A stretch of DNA of 64,000 bases from Nostoc sp. FACHB-892. GTDB lineage: Bacteria; Cyanobacteriota; Cyanobacteriia; Cyanobacteriales; Nostocaceae. Both the position numbers and the translations under genes were made by a program. Below, piece after piece: positions 53,142 through 62,359 of this stretch (positions are counted from its first letter, which is position 1; the number at the start of each line of letters is the position of its first letter). The stretch covers positions 1 to 64,000 of the forward strand of contig NZ_JACJTR010000017.1 in assembly GCF_014698795.1 (NCBI RefSeq), written 5' to 3'. The notes beneath the pieces were generated by a model. That model was not told the origin of the DNA, did not search any database, and saw only the letters and a program-made list of their open reading frames with translations.

Positions 53142-54161
53142 TCAGCTATTATTCTTCGGTTTACGCAATTCCTGAGAACCAATTGGGCCGAGAATTTGGT
53201 TAAGGCTACGCAATTGCTCTGCTGTACCCATACCAATTAACCGATCACCCGGCATTAACACTGTATCACCAGTGGGGCCACCGATTAAAGTTCCATCAAG
53301 GCGGCGAATTGCCAAAACTAATGCCCCAGATTGCGATCGCAATCTCGCTTTTTGCAAACTTTGACCCACAAAGGGACAAAAAGCCGGGTCGAGTAAAAAT
53401 TCTTCCATATACAATTGGCGGTCTGCACCTGTCAAAATCCCGTCTACAAAGTCCAATACTTGGGGTCTGAGCGCCGCAGCAGCCATGCGCTTCCCACCAG
53501 TAATATAGGGGGATATGACTTGATCTGCACCACCGCGTCGTAACTTCTGCAAAGCCTCTTCTGTACTTGCGCGTGCAATTACCCTAATTCCCGAATTCAG
53601 TGTTTTAGCTGATAAAACAATGTATAAATTTTCGGCATCAGAAGGGAGTGCTGCAACGATACACATCGCCCGTTCAATACCAACTTTCAAAAGTGTGTCA
53701 TCTAGGGTAGCGTCACCTTGGAATGCTGTGTAACCTTCTGTTTGTGCCCTTTGTACAGATTCTATCTCCGAATCAATCACTACAAAAGGTACGGCTTCTG
53801 CCCGAAATTCTTTGGCAATTTGACGACCAGTTCGACTAAATCCACAGATAATGTAATGTTCTGTTAGGGATTCCATTAACCGCCTCTGTTGCTGTAGCCG
53901 AATTCCTTCTTGAAAGTAGCCTTGAATGATCGCTTCTGTAAATCTGTTGACAATGTAACCTATATTGACTACACCCAACAAAATCAGGGCAATGGTAAAC
54001 AATCGTCCTCGGCTATTTAGTGGGTGTGTCTCTCCATATCCCACAGTCGCTAAAGTGATCACTGTCATGTAAGCTGCATCTTCCCATGACCAGCCCTCTA
54101 CTAACGAGTACCACAAAGTGCCAATGAAGAAAACACCGCCAAGAGCGATCGCCCCAACCAT
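53142..54161 (-). CDS. Potassium channel with RCK/TrkA-N and TrkA-C domains
   Basis: 339 residues. Two membrane helices flank the pore: AIALGGVFFIGTLWYSL, selectivity filter TVGYGE, then FTIALILLGVVNIGYIV. A cytoplasmic RCK domain follows with the nucleotide-binding start HYIICGFSRTGRQIAKEF, and a TrkA-C like end (GALVLAIRRLDGTLIGGPTG). The coding frame stays open about 20 codons upstream (STLEQKYQRIQKELM) and reads well, but no standard start is there; the true start could be non-ATG or lost. Channel opening is probably set by nucleotide or Ca2+ binding to RCK. Confidence 0.88.
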   Translation of the reverse strand: MVGAIALGGVFFIGTLWYSLVEGWSWEDAAYMTVITLATVGYGETHPLNSRGRLFTIALILLGVVNIGYIVNRFTEAIIQGYFQEGIRLQQQRRLMESLTEHYIICGFSRTGRQIAKEFRAEAVPFVVIDSEIESVQRAQTEGYTAFQGDATLDDTLLKVGIERAMCIVAALPSDAENLYIVLSAKTLNSGIRVIARASTEEALQKLRRGGADQVISPYITGGKRMAAAALRPQVLDFVDGILTGADRQLYMEEFLLDPAFCPFVGQSLQKARLRSQSGALVLAIRRLDGTLIGGPTGDTVLMPGDRLIGMGTAEQLRSLNQILGPIGSQELRKPKNNS

Positions 54162-54586
54162 TAACTCCTTTTGGATACGTTGATATTTTTGCTCAAGTGT
54201 TGAGAATGACGTAAAAATAGTACTTTTAGCCTACTTTTTTTAGTTTTGTACTAACTTTATCGCATTTGTGCTTTTTAGTACATTCAAACTACAAGTTATC
54301 CAAACTAATAGTATGAACTCTATACTCATAAGATTTAAAAATATTCATCTTTAACTTGTTAGACCAAGATGGAAGCGTTCGTAGAGAAGTGTTGCCTCAA
54401 GAGCTTGCCCCAATTCTTGCTCAAGTGTTGAGTACAAAATTTTTTTCACCACCGCCAAGCGTTCGAGGTTATATAAGCGTTAGCCTAAGAAGAAGTACGA
54501 GTTGTGCTAAATAAAAAGTATTTTTTAGGGATTTCTAGGAAACTAGTAAATAACTATATAATGAAAAACTTTCAGGAGGAGCGGTA
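54162..54586. other. Intergenic region and argD promoter area
   Basis: About 425 bases. TTGCTCAAGTGTTGAG occurs twice (54189-54204 and 54418-54433), a small local duplication. TATAAT at 54557-54562 may be the -10 of argD, and CAGGAGGAGCG just before its GTG is a strong ribosome binding site. I see no clean NtcA box. Confidence 0.5.
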
Positions 54587-55870
54587 GTGAGCCTACAAAC
54601 TCTCGTTGACCAAGCCACCATCCCCCCAGATTCAGGGCCTGTAACATCTAATCCCTTTAATGTAGATAGCTTTAATGAAGCTGTCATGTCTACCTACGGC
54701 CGGTTTCCCTTAGCCTTAGAAAGGGGTGCTGGATGCCGGGTTTGGGATACACAGGGGCGCGAATATCTGGACTTTGTAGCAGGAATTGCCACTTGTACTT
54801 TAGGACACGCCCACCCAGTTATGGTAGAAGCGGTGACACGCCAAATCCAGAAACTGCACCATGTCTCTAATTTGTACTACATTCCTGAACAAGGTGAATT
54901 GGCAAAATGGCTTGTTGATAATTCTTGTGCCGATCGCGTATTTTTCTGCAACTCTGGAGCTGAAGCTAACGAAGCTGCAATTAAACTGGCGCGAAAATAT
55001 GCCCACACAGTATTAGACATTGAAAAACCAATTATTTTAACCGCCAATGCCAGTTTTCACGGACGGACTTTGGCGACAATTACCGCCACGGGACAACCGA
55101 AGTATCAAAAGTATTTTGATCCTTTAATGCCTGGTTTCCACTACGTAAATTACAACGATATTAACGCTGTAGAAGTGGCGATTAGCGAGTTAGATGAAGG
55201 CGATTACCGTGTAGCAGCAATTCTAATTGAGCCATTGCAGGGAGAAGGCGGTGTGCGTCCGGGAGATGTTGCGTATTTCAAAAAGCTCCGGCAGATTTGC
55301 GATGAAACTGGCATTTTATTGATTTTCGATGAAGTGCAAGTTGGTATGGGGCGAAGCGGTAAATTGTGGGCTTATGAACATCTCGGCGTTGAACCAGATA
55401 TTTTCACCAGCGCCAAAGGCTTAGGTGGCGGTATCCCCATTGGTGCAATGATGAGCAAGAAATTTTGTGATGTTTTTCAACCAGGGGAACACGCCAGCAC
55501 CTTTGGCGGAAATCCTTTTGTGTGTGGTGTAGCACTCAGTGTTTGCCAGACATTGGAACGGGAAAATATTTTGCAGAATGTGCAAGACAGGGGTGAACAG
55601 TTACGAACTGGATTAAAAGCGATCGCAGCAAAATATCCTCAGCACATTGGTGAAGTTCGAGGTTGGGGTTTAATCAACGGTTTGGAGTTGCGAGCCGATA
55701 TTCAACTAACCGCAGCAGATATCGTCAATGCTGCCATTAAGGAGGGCGTATTACTGGTACCTGCCGGACCAAAGGTAGTCCGGTTTGTGCCACCGCTAAT
55801 TGTCACAGAAGCGGAAGTAAACACTGCCTTGGAAGCTGTAGACAAAGCGATTACAACTCTCACAGCTTAG
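54587..55870 (+). CDS. argD: Acetylornithine aminotransferase / class III aminotransferase
   Basis: 427 residues, GTG start after an AGGAGGA site. PLP class III transaminase: CNSGAEANEAAIKLARKYAH, SFHGRTLATITATGQ, the Asp of LIFDEVQVGMGRSG, and the PLP Lys in TSAKGLGGGIPIGAM. The start SLQTLVDQATIPPDSG is typical of cyanobacterial ArgD, which converts N-acetylglutamate semialdehyde to N-acetylornithine in arginine synthesis. Single gene with its own terminator. Confidence 0.92.
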   Translation: MSLQTLVDQATIPPDSGPVTSNPFNVDSFNEAVMSTYGRFPLALERGAGCRVWDTQGREYLDFVAGIATCTLGHAHPVMVEAVTRQIQKLHHVSNLYYIPEQGELAKWLVDNSCADRVFFCNSGAEANEAAIKLARKYAHTVLDIEKPIILTANASFHGRTLATITATGQPKYQKYFDPLMPGFHYVNYNDINAVEVAISELDEGDYRVAAILIEPLQGEGGVRPGDVAYFKKLRQICDETGILLIFDEVQVGMGRSGKLWAYEHLGVEPDIFTSAKGLGGGIPIGAMMSKKFCDVFQPGEHASTFGGNPFVCGVALSVCQTLERENILQNVQDRGEQLRTGLKAIAAKYPQHIGEVRGWGLINGLELRADIQLTAADIVNAAIKEGVLLVPAGPKVVRFVPPLIVTEAEVNTALEAVDKAITTLTA

Positions 55871-55876
55871 GTAATC

Positions 55877-55917
55877 AAAAAGCGAGGATGAGTCTTTGTG
55901 CCTATCTCTCGCTTTTT
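55877..55917 (+). terminator. Terminator of argD
   Basis: AAAAAGCGAG at 55877-55886 pairs with CTCGCTTTTT at 55908-55917, a 10-bp stem ending in a T-run, 7 bases after the argD stop. Confidence 0.85.
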
Positions 55918-55976
55918 CTAACTACAGCAAGCTTCACGGTAGTTAACTTGACGATAAAATTATTGCGAACGCTTGA

Positions 55977-56477
55977 CTAATGACTTTTGACTACTGGCTC
56001 CTTTTTAATCATTATCCAGCCAATGACAATAAGTAGCGCACCCAATGCAAGAAATCCCAGATCCCAAGCTAACTGATTTGGGCCTGGTTTTACATGATGG
56101 ATACCAAGAATTTGGTGGTCAATTAAACCTTCAACAAAATCGAACAACCCAGTACCAATAAGTATTGATCCAATAAAGGTCTGTGATGACCAAGGAACAT
56201 CATCACGCCCTCCGGCACGCCATAGCAAGACAACTCCGATCACGGTGAATACCCAATCCAAGGCATGAAATAACCCATCCCATACCATGTTCAAATCTAT
56301 ATTTGCCGTGTTGTTCAGAGGTCGAATATTACTAAGCATATGATGCCACTGGAGGAGCTGATGCAGTACAATTCCATCAATAAACCCTCCAAGACCCACA
56401 CCAAGAAAAATTCCAGCAGTAATTAGTGGTGCGCGTCGGTTGAGGATTTCACTTTTCGCCTCCATTGTCAACCTCAT
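55977..56477 (-). CDS. DUF2243 membrane protein
   Basis: 166 residues with four membrane helices: LITAGIFLGVGLGGFIDGI, ALDWVFTVIGVVLLWR, FIGSILIGTGLFDFVEGLI and LAWDLGFLALGALLIVIGWI. The charged motifs FIDGIVLHQLLQWHH and FVEGLIDHQILGIHH repeat within the chain: DG/EG, then H, then HH, which looks like a duplicated metal- or haem-binding pattern. DUF2243, function unknown. Minus-strand group with the pentapeptide and Rrf2 genes. Confidence 0.85.
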   Translation of the reverse strand: MRLTMEAKSEILNRRAPLITAGIFLGVGLGGFIDGIVLHQLLQWHHMLSNIRPLNNTANIDLNMVWDGLFHALDWVFTVIGVVLLWRAGGRDDVPWSSQTFIGSILIGTGLFDFVEGLIDHQILGIHHVKPGPNQLAWDLGFLALGALLIVIGWIMIKKEPVVKSH

Positions 56478-56562
56478 AGATAGGCTTTTTTTCCAAAATA
56501 CAACTCTTTTGGGAGAAACATCTTCTATCTTGAGGCAAGTAAGTTCAGTGAACTTAATTTCA

Positions 56563-56955
56563 TCAATTTTCAGATTTGATCTGCATACCCGCCTTCACTG
56601 GATCGAAATCTTGAGGAAAATGAGTGCTGCGATCGTAGTCTGCTTTTTGCAGGTTCGCTCCTTTGAGATCAGCTTGGCGGAGATTCGCTGACATCAACAA
56701 TGCTCCCCTAAGATCAGCATCCTTCAGATTAGCTTGATTAAGATCGGCAAAGCTTAGGTCAGTTCCCCTCAAATTTGCACCACTCAGGTTGGCTTCACTC
56801 AAGTCAGTATAACTGAGGTCAGAACCTTTCAAGTTGATGCCCTGCAAATCAGCATTACCCAGTTCTGCTTTACTAAAGTCCCGTTTTCCCGCTCCATAAC
56901 TCTCCACAAGAGTAGCGGCATTATTTATGGGCTGTTGAGAATTGACTTCGGGCAT
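56563..56955 (-). CDS. Pentapeptide repeat protein
   Basis: 130 residues. From about residue 28 to 110 an A(D/N)LXX register is clear: AELGNADLQGINLKGSDLSY, ANLSGANLRGTDLSFADLNQ, ANLRQADLKGANLQKADYDR. Such proteins form a right-handed beta-helix; most have no known partner. No signal peptide. It lies between the Rrf2 gene (57 bases) and the DUF2243 gene. Confidence 0.9.
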   Translation of the reverse strand: MPEVNSQQPINNAATLVESYGAGKRDFSKAELGNADLQGINLKGSDLSYTDLSEANLSGANLRGTDLSFADLNQANLKDADLRGALLMSANLRQADLKGANLQKADYDRSTHFPQDFDPVKAGMQIKSEN

Positions 56956-57011
56956 ATAACCTTATTACTTTCATACTAAGGATGGATGAAAAATTTCCCA
57001 CTTTATTGTTT

Positions 57012-57449
57012 CTAAATGTAATACATGAGTTCCTTCTGCTTTCGCATTGATCTTCGTTCACAAAGGTCTTGGAGTGTATATTTTTCTAACACTGAGTTAG
57101 CAGCCTGACGTGCTTCCTGCCAGACTTCCTGAATTAGCTCACCTTCTACCGTGTTGGGAGTTGGCTCACAATTAGAGACAACAATATCTGAGCCTTCCAT
57201 ACAGCTAAAAGCATCTAACACTGTAATCTTTCCGGGATCTCGTGCCAGAACATAGCCACCTTTGGCTCCGCGTATACTCTTAATTAAACCTCCACGCCTT
57301 AATGTGGCTAGGAGTTGTTCTAAATAGCGGTTCGGTATGTCTTGCAATGCCGCTATCTCCCGAATTTGCAGGGCTTCACCGTTAGGGTAGCAGGTTGCCA
57401 ACTCTAACAGGGCTAGAAGTGCATATTCTGATTTGTTAGAGATTACCAC
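57012..57449 (-). CDS. Rrf2 family transcriptional regulator
   Basis: 145 residues, GTG start. The winged-helix N-terminal domain has the Rrf2 pattern SEYALLALLELATC, IREIAALQDIPNRYLEQLLA, LRRGGLIKSIRGAKGGYVLA. The Cys in FSCMEG and SNCEP could hold a cluster, but the three-Cys IscR spacing is not seen. Cyanobacterial Rrf2 proteins control iron-sulphur or cysteine metabolism; the target is unknown. It precedes the pentapeptide gene and may regulate it. Confidence 0.88.
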   Translation of the reverse strand: MVISNKSEYALLALLELATCYPNGEALQIREIAALQDIPNRYLEQLLATLRRGGLIKSIRGAKGGYVLARDPGKITVLDAFSCMEGSDIVVSNCEPTPNTVEGELIQEVWQEARQAANSVLEKYTLQDLCERRSMRKQKELMYYI

Positions 57450-57683
57450 AGGCGTAATATTTTAAACTCACACTTAAATATACAAAGTATTTGAGTTGGT
57501 TTTCCTAAGCTACTGTTAAGAAAAACTTTACAAACAACGTATTGTTGACCGGCTAACTCTAGTTTAAAGACCTTTTAGGATAGAAGCAATTATATTTTAT
57601 GTTTAATTTGATAAATAAAAGTGATTGATTATTGTACGTCTTTTTGTAATTAAAATTAAAGCGCAGCAAAATTCTTAGTGCCG
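57450..57683. other. Intergenic region
   Basis: No gene; AT-rich, holds the promoter of the Rrf2 gene. No clear motif. Confidence 0.4.
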
Positions 57684-59033
57684 TTATACATGCAAATTTG
57701 TCGAAAATGGCAGAATGACTGTAAAGGTAGTTCCTGCACCGATCGCACTTTCGACAAAAATTTCGCCGCCATGTAAATCTACAGCCTGCTTGACGATGGA
57801 CATTCCCAACCCCATTCCTGGGATATTGTCTGCATTACTGGCACGATGAAATGGTTCAAAGATGTGTTCAATGTCAGAAGGAGGAATGCCAATACCAGAA
57901 TCTTGAGTCTGGAATATGGCTTGATCGTTGGCAGTGGTGACAGAAAACTTAACTGTGCTACCAATGGGGGAGTATTTTAGACAATTCGAGAGTAAATTAC
58001 TCAAGATTTGCCGCAGTAGTTTCGCGTCTAAGTTAGCTGGGGTACATTGGCACTTACTGCTAAAAGCGATCACATGTTGTGAGCGATCGCTCTGTTCTAA
58101 TTCTTCTAACAAATCGCGGCAAAATTCCACCAAATTCAGGGGTGTTGGATGAAATTCTAATTTACTTGTTTCATCTTGACTCAGCACCAATACATCATTC
58201 AACAACTGAGTCATGTGCATCACAGATTTTTGAATGCGACGCAGGTGGGTATTTTGTCGCTCATCGCTCCAGAGATGGCGATAATATTCTAGTAATTCCG
58301 CAGAAGAGTGGATGGTAGCCAAAGGGGTGCGAAACTCATGGGAGGTGATGGTGAGCAAGCGGGATTTAAGTTCGCTAAACTCCCTTTCTTTGGCAAGCGC
58401 TTGTCGCATCGCCTGTTCTGCCCATTGCAGCTTGCCTTGGGTTCGCTTGTTTTCGCTAATGTCTCGTAATATCCAGCGCAAACCAACTAACTTACCTTGT
58501 TGATTACGGATAGCAACCACTTTAACCGCAGCAATAATTGGCGTTCTGTTATATGGTCTTAGGTTGACTTCCCACTCTTGCATTTTCCAGTCTGGAATTT
58601 CGGCATGATCGCGCAGATGAGTTAGTTTCAGATGAAAAGCAATTATTTCTTTCTCAAGCACATAAATCCCTAGGAGTTTACCCAACAAACCACTTTTAGA
58701 AATGTTGAGCAGAGTTGTGGCGGCAGAGTTAGCTTCCTGAATTAACCCTTTTGTATCAGTCACAAAATAAGCGTCTGGTACTTCCTCAAATAATTCTTGG
58801 TAGCGTTGACGTTCTGCTACCAAGGATTGTTGAGTGTTGGATAATTCTTCATTCTGCTGCTGTAGCTCTTCATTAGCTCTTTGCAGTTTTTCCAAAGCTA
58901 AGTGGACTTCTTTTAATACTGCGGTGACAACTTCAATATCTTCCTGTGTTTTTTCCTGTTCACTCTGGCGTTGCAAAAGGGCGACGCGCTTACGCATATT
59001 CTGTATCTGTAAGGCTAATTCGTCCAAATTCAC
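57684..59033 (-). CDS. PAS-domain sensor histidine kinase
   Basis: 449 residues. Coiled-coil start (1-75, LALEKLQRANEELQQQNEEL), one PAS domain (76-195, YQELFEEVPDAYFVTDTKGL with PAC end LVGLRWILRDISENK), HisKA with phosphoacceptor His232 (TITSHEFRTPLATI) and an ATPase domain with N-box LLSNCLKYS, G1 DSGIGIP, F FEPFHR and G2 GMGLGMSIV. No membrane helix, so it is a soluble kinase. No response regulator adjoins. The signal bound by PAS is unknown. Confidence 0.9.
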   Translation of the reverse strand: MNLDELALQIQNMRKRVALLQRQSEQEKTQEDIEVVTAVLKEVHLALEKLQRANEELQQQNEELSNTQQSLVAERQRYQELFEEVPDAYFVTDTKGLIQEANSAATTLLNISKSGLLGKLLGIYVLEKEIIAFHLKLTHLRDHAEIPDWKMQEWEVNLRPYNRTPIIAAVKVVAIRNQQGKLVGLRWILRDISENKRTQGKLQWAEQAMRQALAKEREFSELKSRLLTITSHEFRTPLATIHSSAELLEYYRHLWSDERQNTHLRRIQKSVMHMTQLLNDVLVLSQDETSKLEFHPTPLNLVEFCRDLLEELEQSDRSQHVIAFSSKCQCTPANLDAKLLRQILSNLLSNCLKYSPIGSTVKFSVTTANDQAIFQTQDSGIGIPPSDIEHIFEPFHRASNADNIPGMGLGMSIVKQAVDLHGGEIFVESAIGAGTTFTVILPFSTNLHV

Positions 59034-59144
59034 GCTTTGACTCCTAATTTGGATATCTAAACTTCCGTTTTATTTTAGATTCCCTACTTGGACAATCTTA
59101 GCTTTTGGAACCTCAATACCTGGACAAGCTTAACTTTTGGAGCC

Positions 59145-62141
59145 TCAATGTTTTTTTCTGGCAATATTGCTTAATTTGGCTCTTAAATCTGCCCATTTGA
59201 CCCCTTCTAAGCTGGACAAAACAATATGAGCGGCTCCAACTCGTTCGGCAGGGCCGAGTCCTACTGCCCACATACCACCGGCTAGAGCCGCCTCAACGCC
59301 TGCTGTGGCATCTTCTACAACTACAGATTGCGCTGGTTTGAGTCCTAGCTGCTTGGCTACGTAGAGAAATAGGTCGGGTGCTGGCTTAGGTTGCTGTACA
59401 CTATAACCGTCAGCGATCGCATCTACTTTATCGGCAATCCCCAATCGCTCGATTACTGTCCGGGCATTTTTGCTAGCTGAACCAATACCGATTTTAATCC
59501 CAGCTTGTCGCAGGTCATCTAAGAGAGCGATCGCACCTGGTAATAAATCCTTAGATGTCATGTTTTGGATCAATTCCACATAGTAGCCATTTTTACGCTC
59601 CATCATCTCCTGGATTTGTGCTTCCGAATATGGCCTATCTCCAATAATATGCATCAGTGAAGCACGACGGGATACACCCCGCAGCGCTTCGTTAGCTTGC
59701 CGATTAAAGGGTATACCTTCTTCATCTGCTAGCTTTTGCCAAGCTTGATAGTGAAGTTCTGCTGTATCTGTTAGCACACCATCTAGGTCGAAGATGAATC
59801 CTTGGATGTTAGGGGAGTGGGGAGATGAAAGGGCAGGGGGGGAAGTCTGGTTTTTAGAAACTTCTGAGGGGAAATTTGGGGGATTTGGGGAGAGGGAAAG
59901 TTGGAGATATTCTAGTTGACGAGTTATATCTTGGGTGACTTGTTCTTTGCGTAGATCGAAGTCGTGCCATTTTCCTTGCCAGTGCAGTTTAAACTTCAAG
60001 CGTGTCCAACCATCAGGGAGATGGTAGTTGGCTATGGGGCCTTTTTCGGTTAGTTGAATGCCGCCAAATCCAAAAATTACAGCTTGCCAAACGCCACCAG
60101 CAGTAGCGCCGTGAATTCCATCGCTGGTGTTACCTCGGTTATCTTCAAGATCCACCATTAACGCTTGCATAAACACTTCGTAAGCTTCTGCTGATTTGCC
60201 CAAATCGGAAGCTAAAATGGCGTGAACTGCTGGGCCAAGGGACGAACCATAAGTAATGTCTGTACGGGGTGCATAGTAGTCCCAGTTGGTCTGCAATGCT
60301 TTTTCGTTGTAGGGAAAATCTGCTGATTCCCGCATTAAATAAAGAAGCATTAATATATCTGGCTGCTTGATTACTTGACATTTATTGGTTTTTTCAATAC
60401 TCAAAATGGCTTGCATGGAGCGATCGCGCCCTTGGTAATCTGCTAAGTTGATATCTTCTAATTGAAAAAATCCCTCGAACTGCTCGATTAGTTCTGTTAA
60501 TGGGTCATGGAGAAACAAGATTTTGGCAATAATGTCTTGCCAGTGCGATCGCTCTTGTGGGGTGAGTTTGAGTTTCTGTTCTAGTTCAGTAGCTCGTTCG
60601 GGGAACTTGTGAGCCAACCAATCATAAATTGCGATCGCTTTCTGTAGATGCCATTGCGCCATGCGATTTGTAAAGGCGTTATTGTGGACGAATTCATGGT
60701 ATTCATCTGCTCCGATCACTCCCCGAATTTCATACCGTTGTAGCTCAGGATTGAATTCTACCCGACTCCCCCAAAAAATAGCGGCATCCAAAATAATCTC
60801 TGCACCGCGTTGTTGCATCCACTGATCATCACCAGTGGCTTGCCAGTAGTTCCAAGCGGCGTAGGGGATATCTGCATTAATATGAATTTCGCGATCGCGA
60901 CACCAAATCCGCACATCTTCACCATAAAAATCATTTTCAAGTACCCAACGTGGTGTTACTTCATCTCCAGTATCAGCACTTTCCCAGGCAAACATTGCCC
61001 CTTTATAGCCGTAATGGGAAGCCTTGCGTCTAGCTCCTGGTAAGGTGTGCCAACGGTAACTAAGTAAATTTCGGGCGATCGCTGGTTGGGTAAACAGAAA
61101 AAAGGGCAACATAAAAATTTCTGTATCCCAAAAGATATGACCGCGATAGCCAAACCCAGAAAGAGTTTTAGCAGGAATGCTTACCTTGTCATCATGGCGT
61201 GACCCAGCAATCAGCAGCTGAAACAAATTGTAGCGAACAGCAAAAGCAGCTGTGCTATCCCCTTCAATGAGGATGTCACTTTGCTGCCACACCTCATCCC
61301 ATGCCTGCTCATTGGCTTTTAGTAGTGTTGCGTAGTCTGGCAGGTGCGCGAGTTTTTCTGTAGCTGCTGAAACTGGTGTCTCAGTATCTCGCGAGGTAAA
61401 AACTGTCACGATTTTTTCTAGGGTTACGGTCTGTTTTGATTTAGCTAGGTAGGTCATGCTCAAGGTTGGATAACCAGGTGCGGTACTGACTTGCAAAGAT
61501 GCTTCAGTGCCTGATATTTTCATGGTTGCGCCCATACCGATTTCAATCCGGGAGTGGCGGGTGCGGCGTTGCAACCAGATTCCTTGGTCAGTCTTGCCCT
61601 GATCTAGTCCTTCCCAGTGATTAAAACCCTGGTTTTCTGGATAGCCGTTGATACTTCCCTGAACTTCGATTACTCCATCAAAATCTACTGGCGTTAAATG
61701 ACAGCGTTGCGCCAACACATGCTGATCTGCAAAACTAGCAAAGCGTTCAAAGTTAATATCTATAGTGTTTCCACTGGGAGAGCGCCAACGCAAGTAACGG
61801 CACAGAAGTCCGTAGCGTAAATCAAGCTGCCGATCATAGCGCAATATCTCACCTTGATCGAGACGGAAGCGATCGCCATTTACAATCACTACCAGAGGTA
61901 GCCAGTCAGGGCAATTTGCCAGTTCAGTGTACACCACCGGCACATCGTCGTAGACACCGTGGATAAAAGTAGCTGGCAATGCATGAGGATAACCTTCTTC
62001 AAAACTACCTTTTGTTCCCAGGTATCCATTGCCGATTGTAAAGACGGTTTCTTTAGAGTGTAATTGATCGGGGTCAAACTGGGTTTCGATTAAAAGCCAG
62101 TCTGTGTAAATAAAATTGCGAGAATGACCTTTTGTTTGCAT
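59145..62141 (-). CDS. GH65 glycoside phosphorylase fused to beta-phosphoglucomutase
   Basis: 998 residues from MQTKGHSRNFIYTDW; the open frame reaches 25 codons further up, but those (PNSLFPIPYF) are repeat DNA. N-terminal ~770 residues: GH65 (TIGNGYLGTKGSFEEGYPHA, HIFWDTEIFMLPFF, catalytic Glu in GADEYHEFVHN). C-terminal ~220: HAD beta-phosphoglucomutase (FIFDLDGVLTDTAELHY, ALRGVSRRASL, KPAPDLFL). The pair would split maltose, trehalose or kojibiose with phosphate and turn beta-glucose-1-P to glucose-6-P. Sugar specificity is not decidable by eye. A Pro/Ser linker joins them. Next to sucrose synthase. Confidence 0.9.
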   Translation of the reverse strand: MQTKGHSRNFIYTDWLLIETQFDPDQLHSKETVFTIGNGYLGTKGSFEEGYPHALPATFIHGVYDDVPVVYTELANCPDWLPLVVIVNGDRFRLDQGEILRYDRQLDLRYGLLCRYLRWRSPSGNTIDINFERFASFADQHVLAQRCHLTPVDFDGVIEVQGSINGYPENQGFNHWEGLDQGKTDQGIWLQRRTRHSRIEIGMGATMKISGTEASLQVSTAPGYPTLSMTYLAKSKQTVTLEKIVTVFTSRDTETPVSAATEKLAHLPDYATLLKANEQAWDEVWQQSDILIEGDSTAAFAVRYNLFQLLIAGSRHDDKVSIPAKTLSGFGYRGHIFWDTEIFMLPFFLFTQPAIARNLLSYRWHTLPGARRKASHYGYKGAMFAWESADTGDEVTPRWVLENDFYGEDVRIWCRDREIHINADIPYAAWNYWQATGDDQWMQQRGAEIILDAAIFWGSRVEFNPELQRYEIRGVIGADEYHEFVHNNAFTNRMAQWHLQKAIAIYDWLAHKFPERATELEQKLKLTPQERSHWQDIIAKILFLHDPLTELIEQFEGFFQLEDINLADYQGRDRSMQAILSIEKTNKCQVIKQPDILMLLYLMRESADFPYNEKALQTNWDYYAPRTDITYGSSLGPAVHAILASDLGKSAEAYEVFMQALMVDLEDNRGNTSDGIHGATAGGVWQAVIFGFGGIQLTEKGPIANYHLPDGWTRLKFKLHWQGKWHDFDLRKEQVTQDITRQLEYLQLSLSPNPPNFPSEVSKNQTSPPALSSPHSPNIQGFIFDLDGVLTDTAELHYQAWQKLADEEGIPFNRQANEALRGVSRRASLMHIIGDRPYSEAQIQEMMERKNGYYVELIQNMTSKDLLPGAIALLDDLRQAGIKIGIGSASKNARTVIERLGIADKVDAIADGYSVQQPKPAPDLFLYVAKQLGLKPAQSVVVEDATAGVEAALAGGMWAVGLGPAERVGAAHIVLSSLEGVKWADLRAKLSNIARKKH

Positions 62142-62359
62142 AAAGTAGGGAATGGGGAATAGGGAATTGGGAATTAGGAAATTTGGTGGATGAACGGAGT
62201 TCGGAGGTGGATTCATCCAGTTCAGAGGTGGATGAATCAGTCTTTGAGGAAGATGAACAGAGTTCTAAAGTGGATGAAAAAGTCTTTGAGGTGATAAATC
62301 AGTCTCTAATTCTCCTTGTCCCCTCATCCCCCACTCACCACTCCCCACTCCCTACTCCC
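62142..62359. repeat. Repeat-rich spacer
   Basis: GGGAAT-type heptanucleotide repeats at 62146-62180 (AATGGGGAATAGGGAATTGGG) and CCCCACTCCC-type at 62325-62370 flank a separate periodic stretch (62183-62300). There TTCAGAGGTGGATGAA-like units of about 24 bases recur four or five times with drift. Read as protein this gives SSEVDE repeats (62183-62422), which I take as non-coding. Confidence 0.7.
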
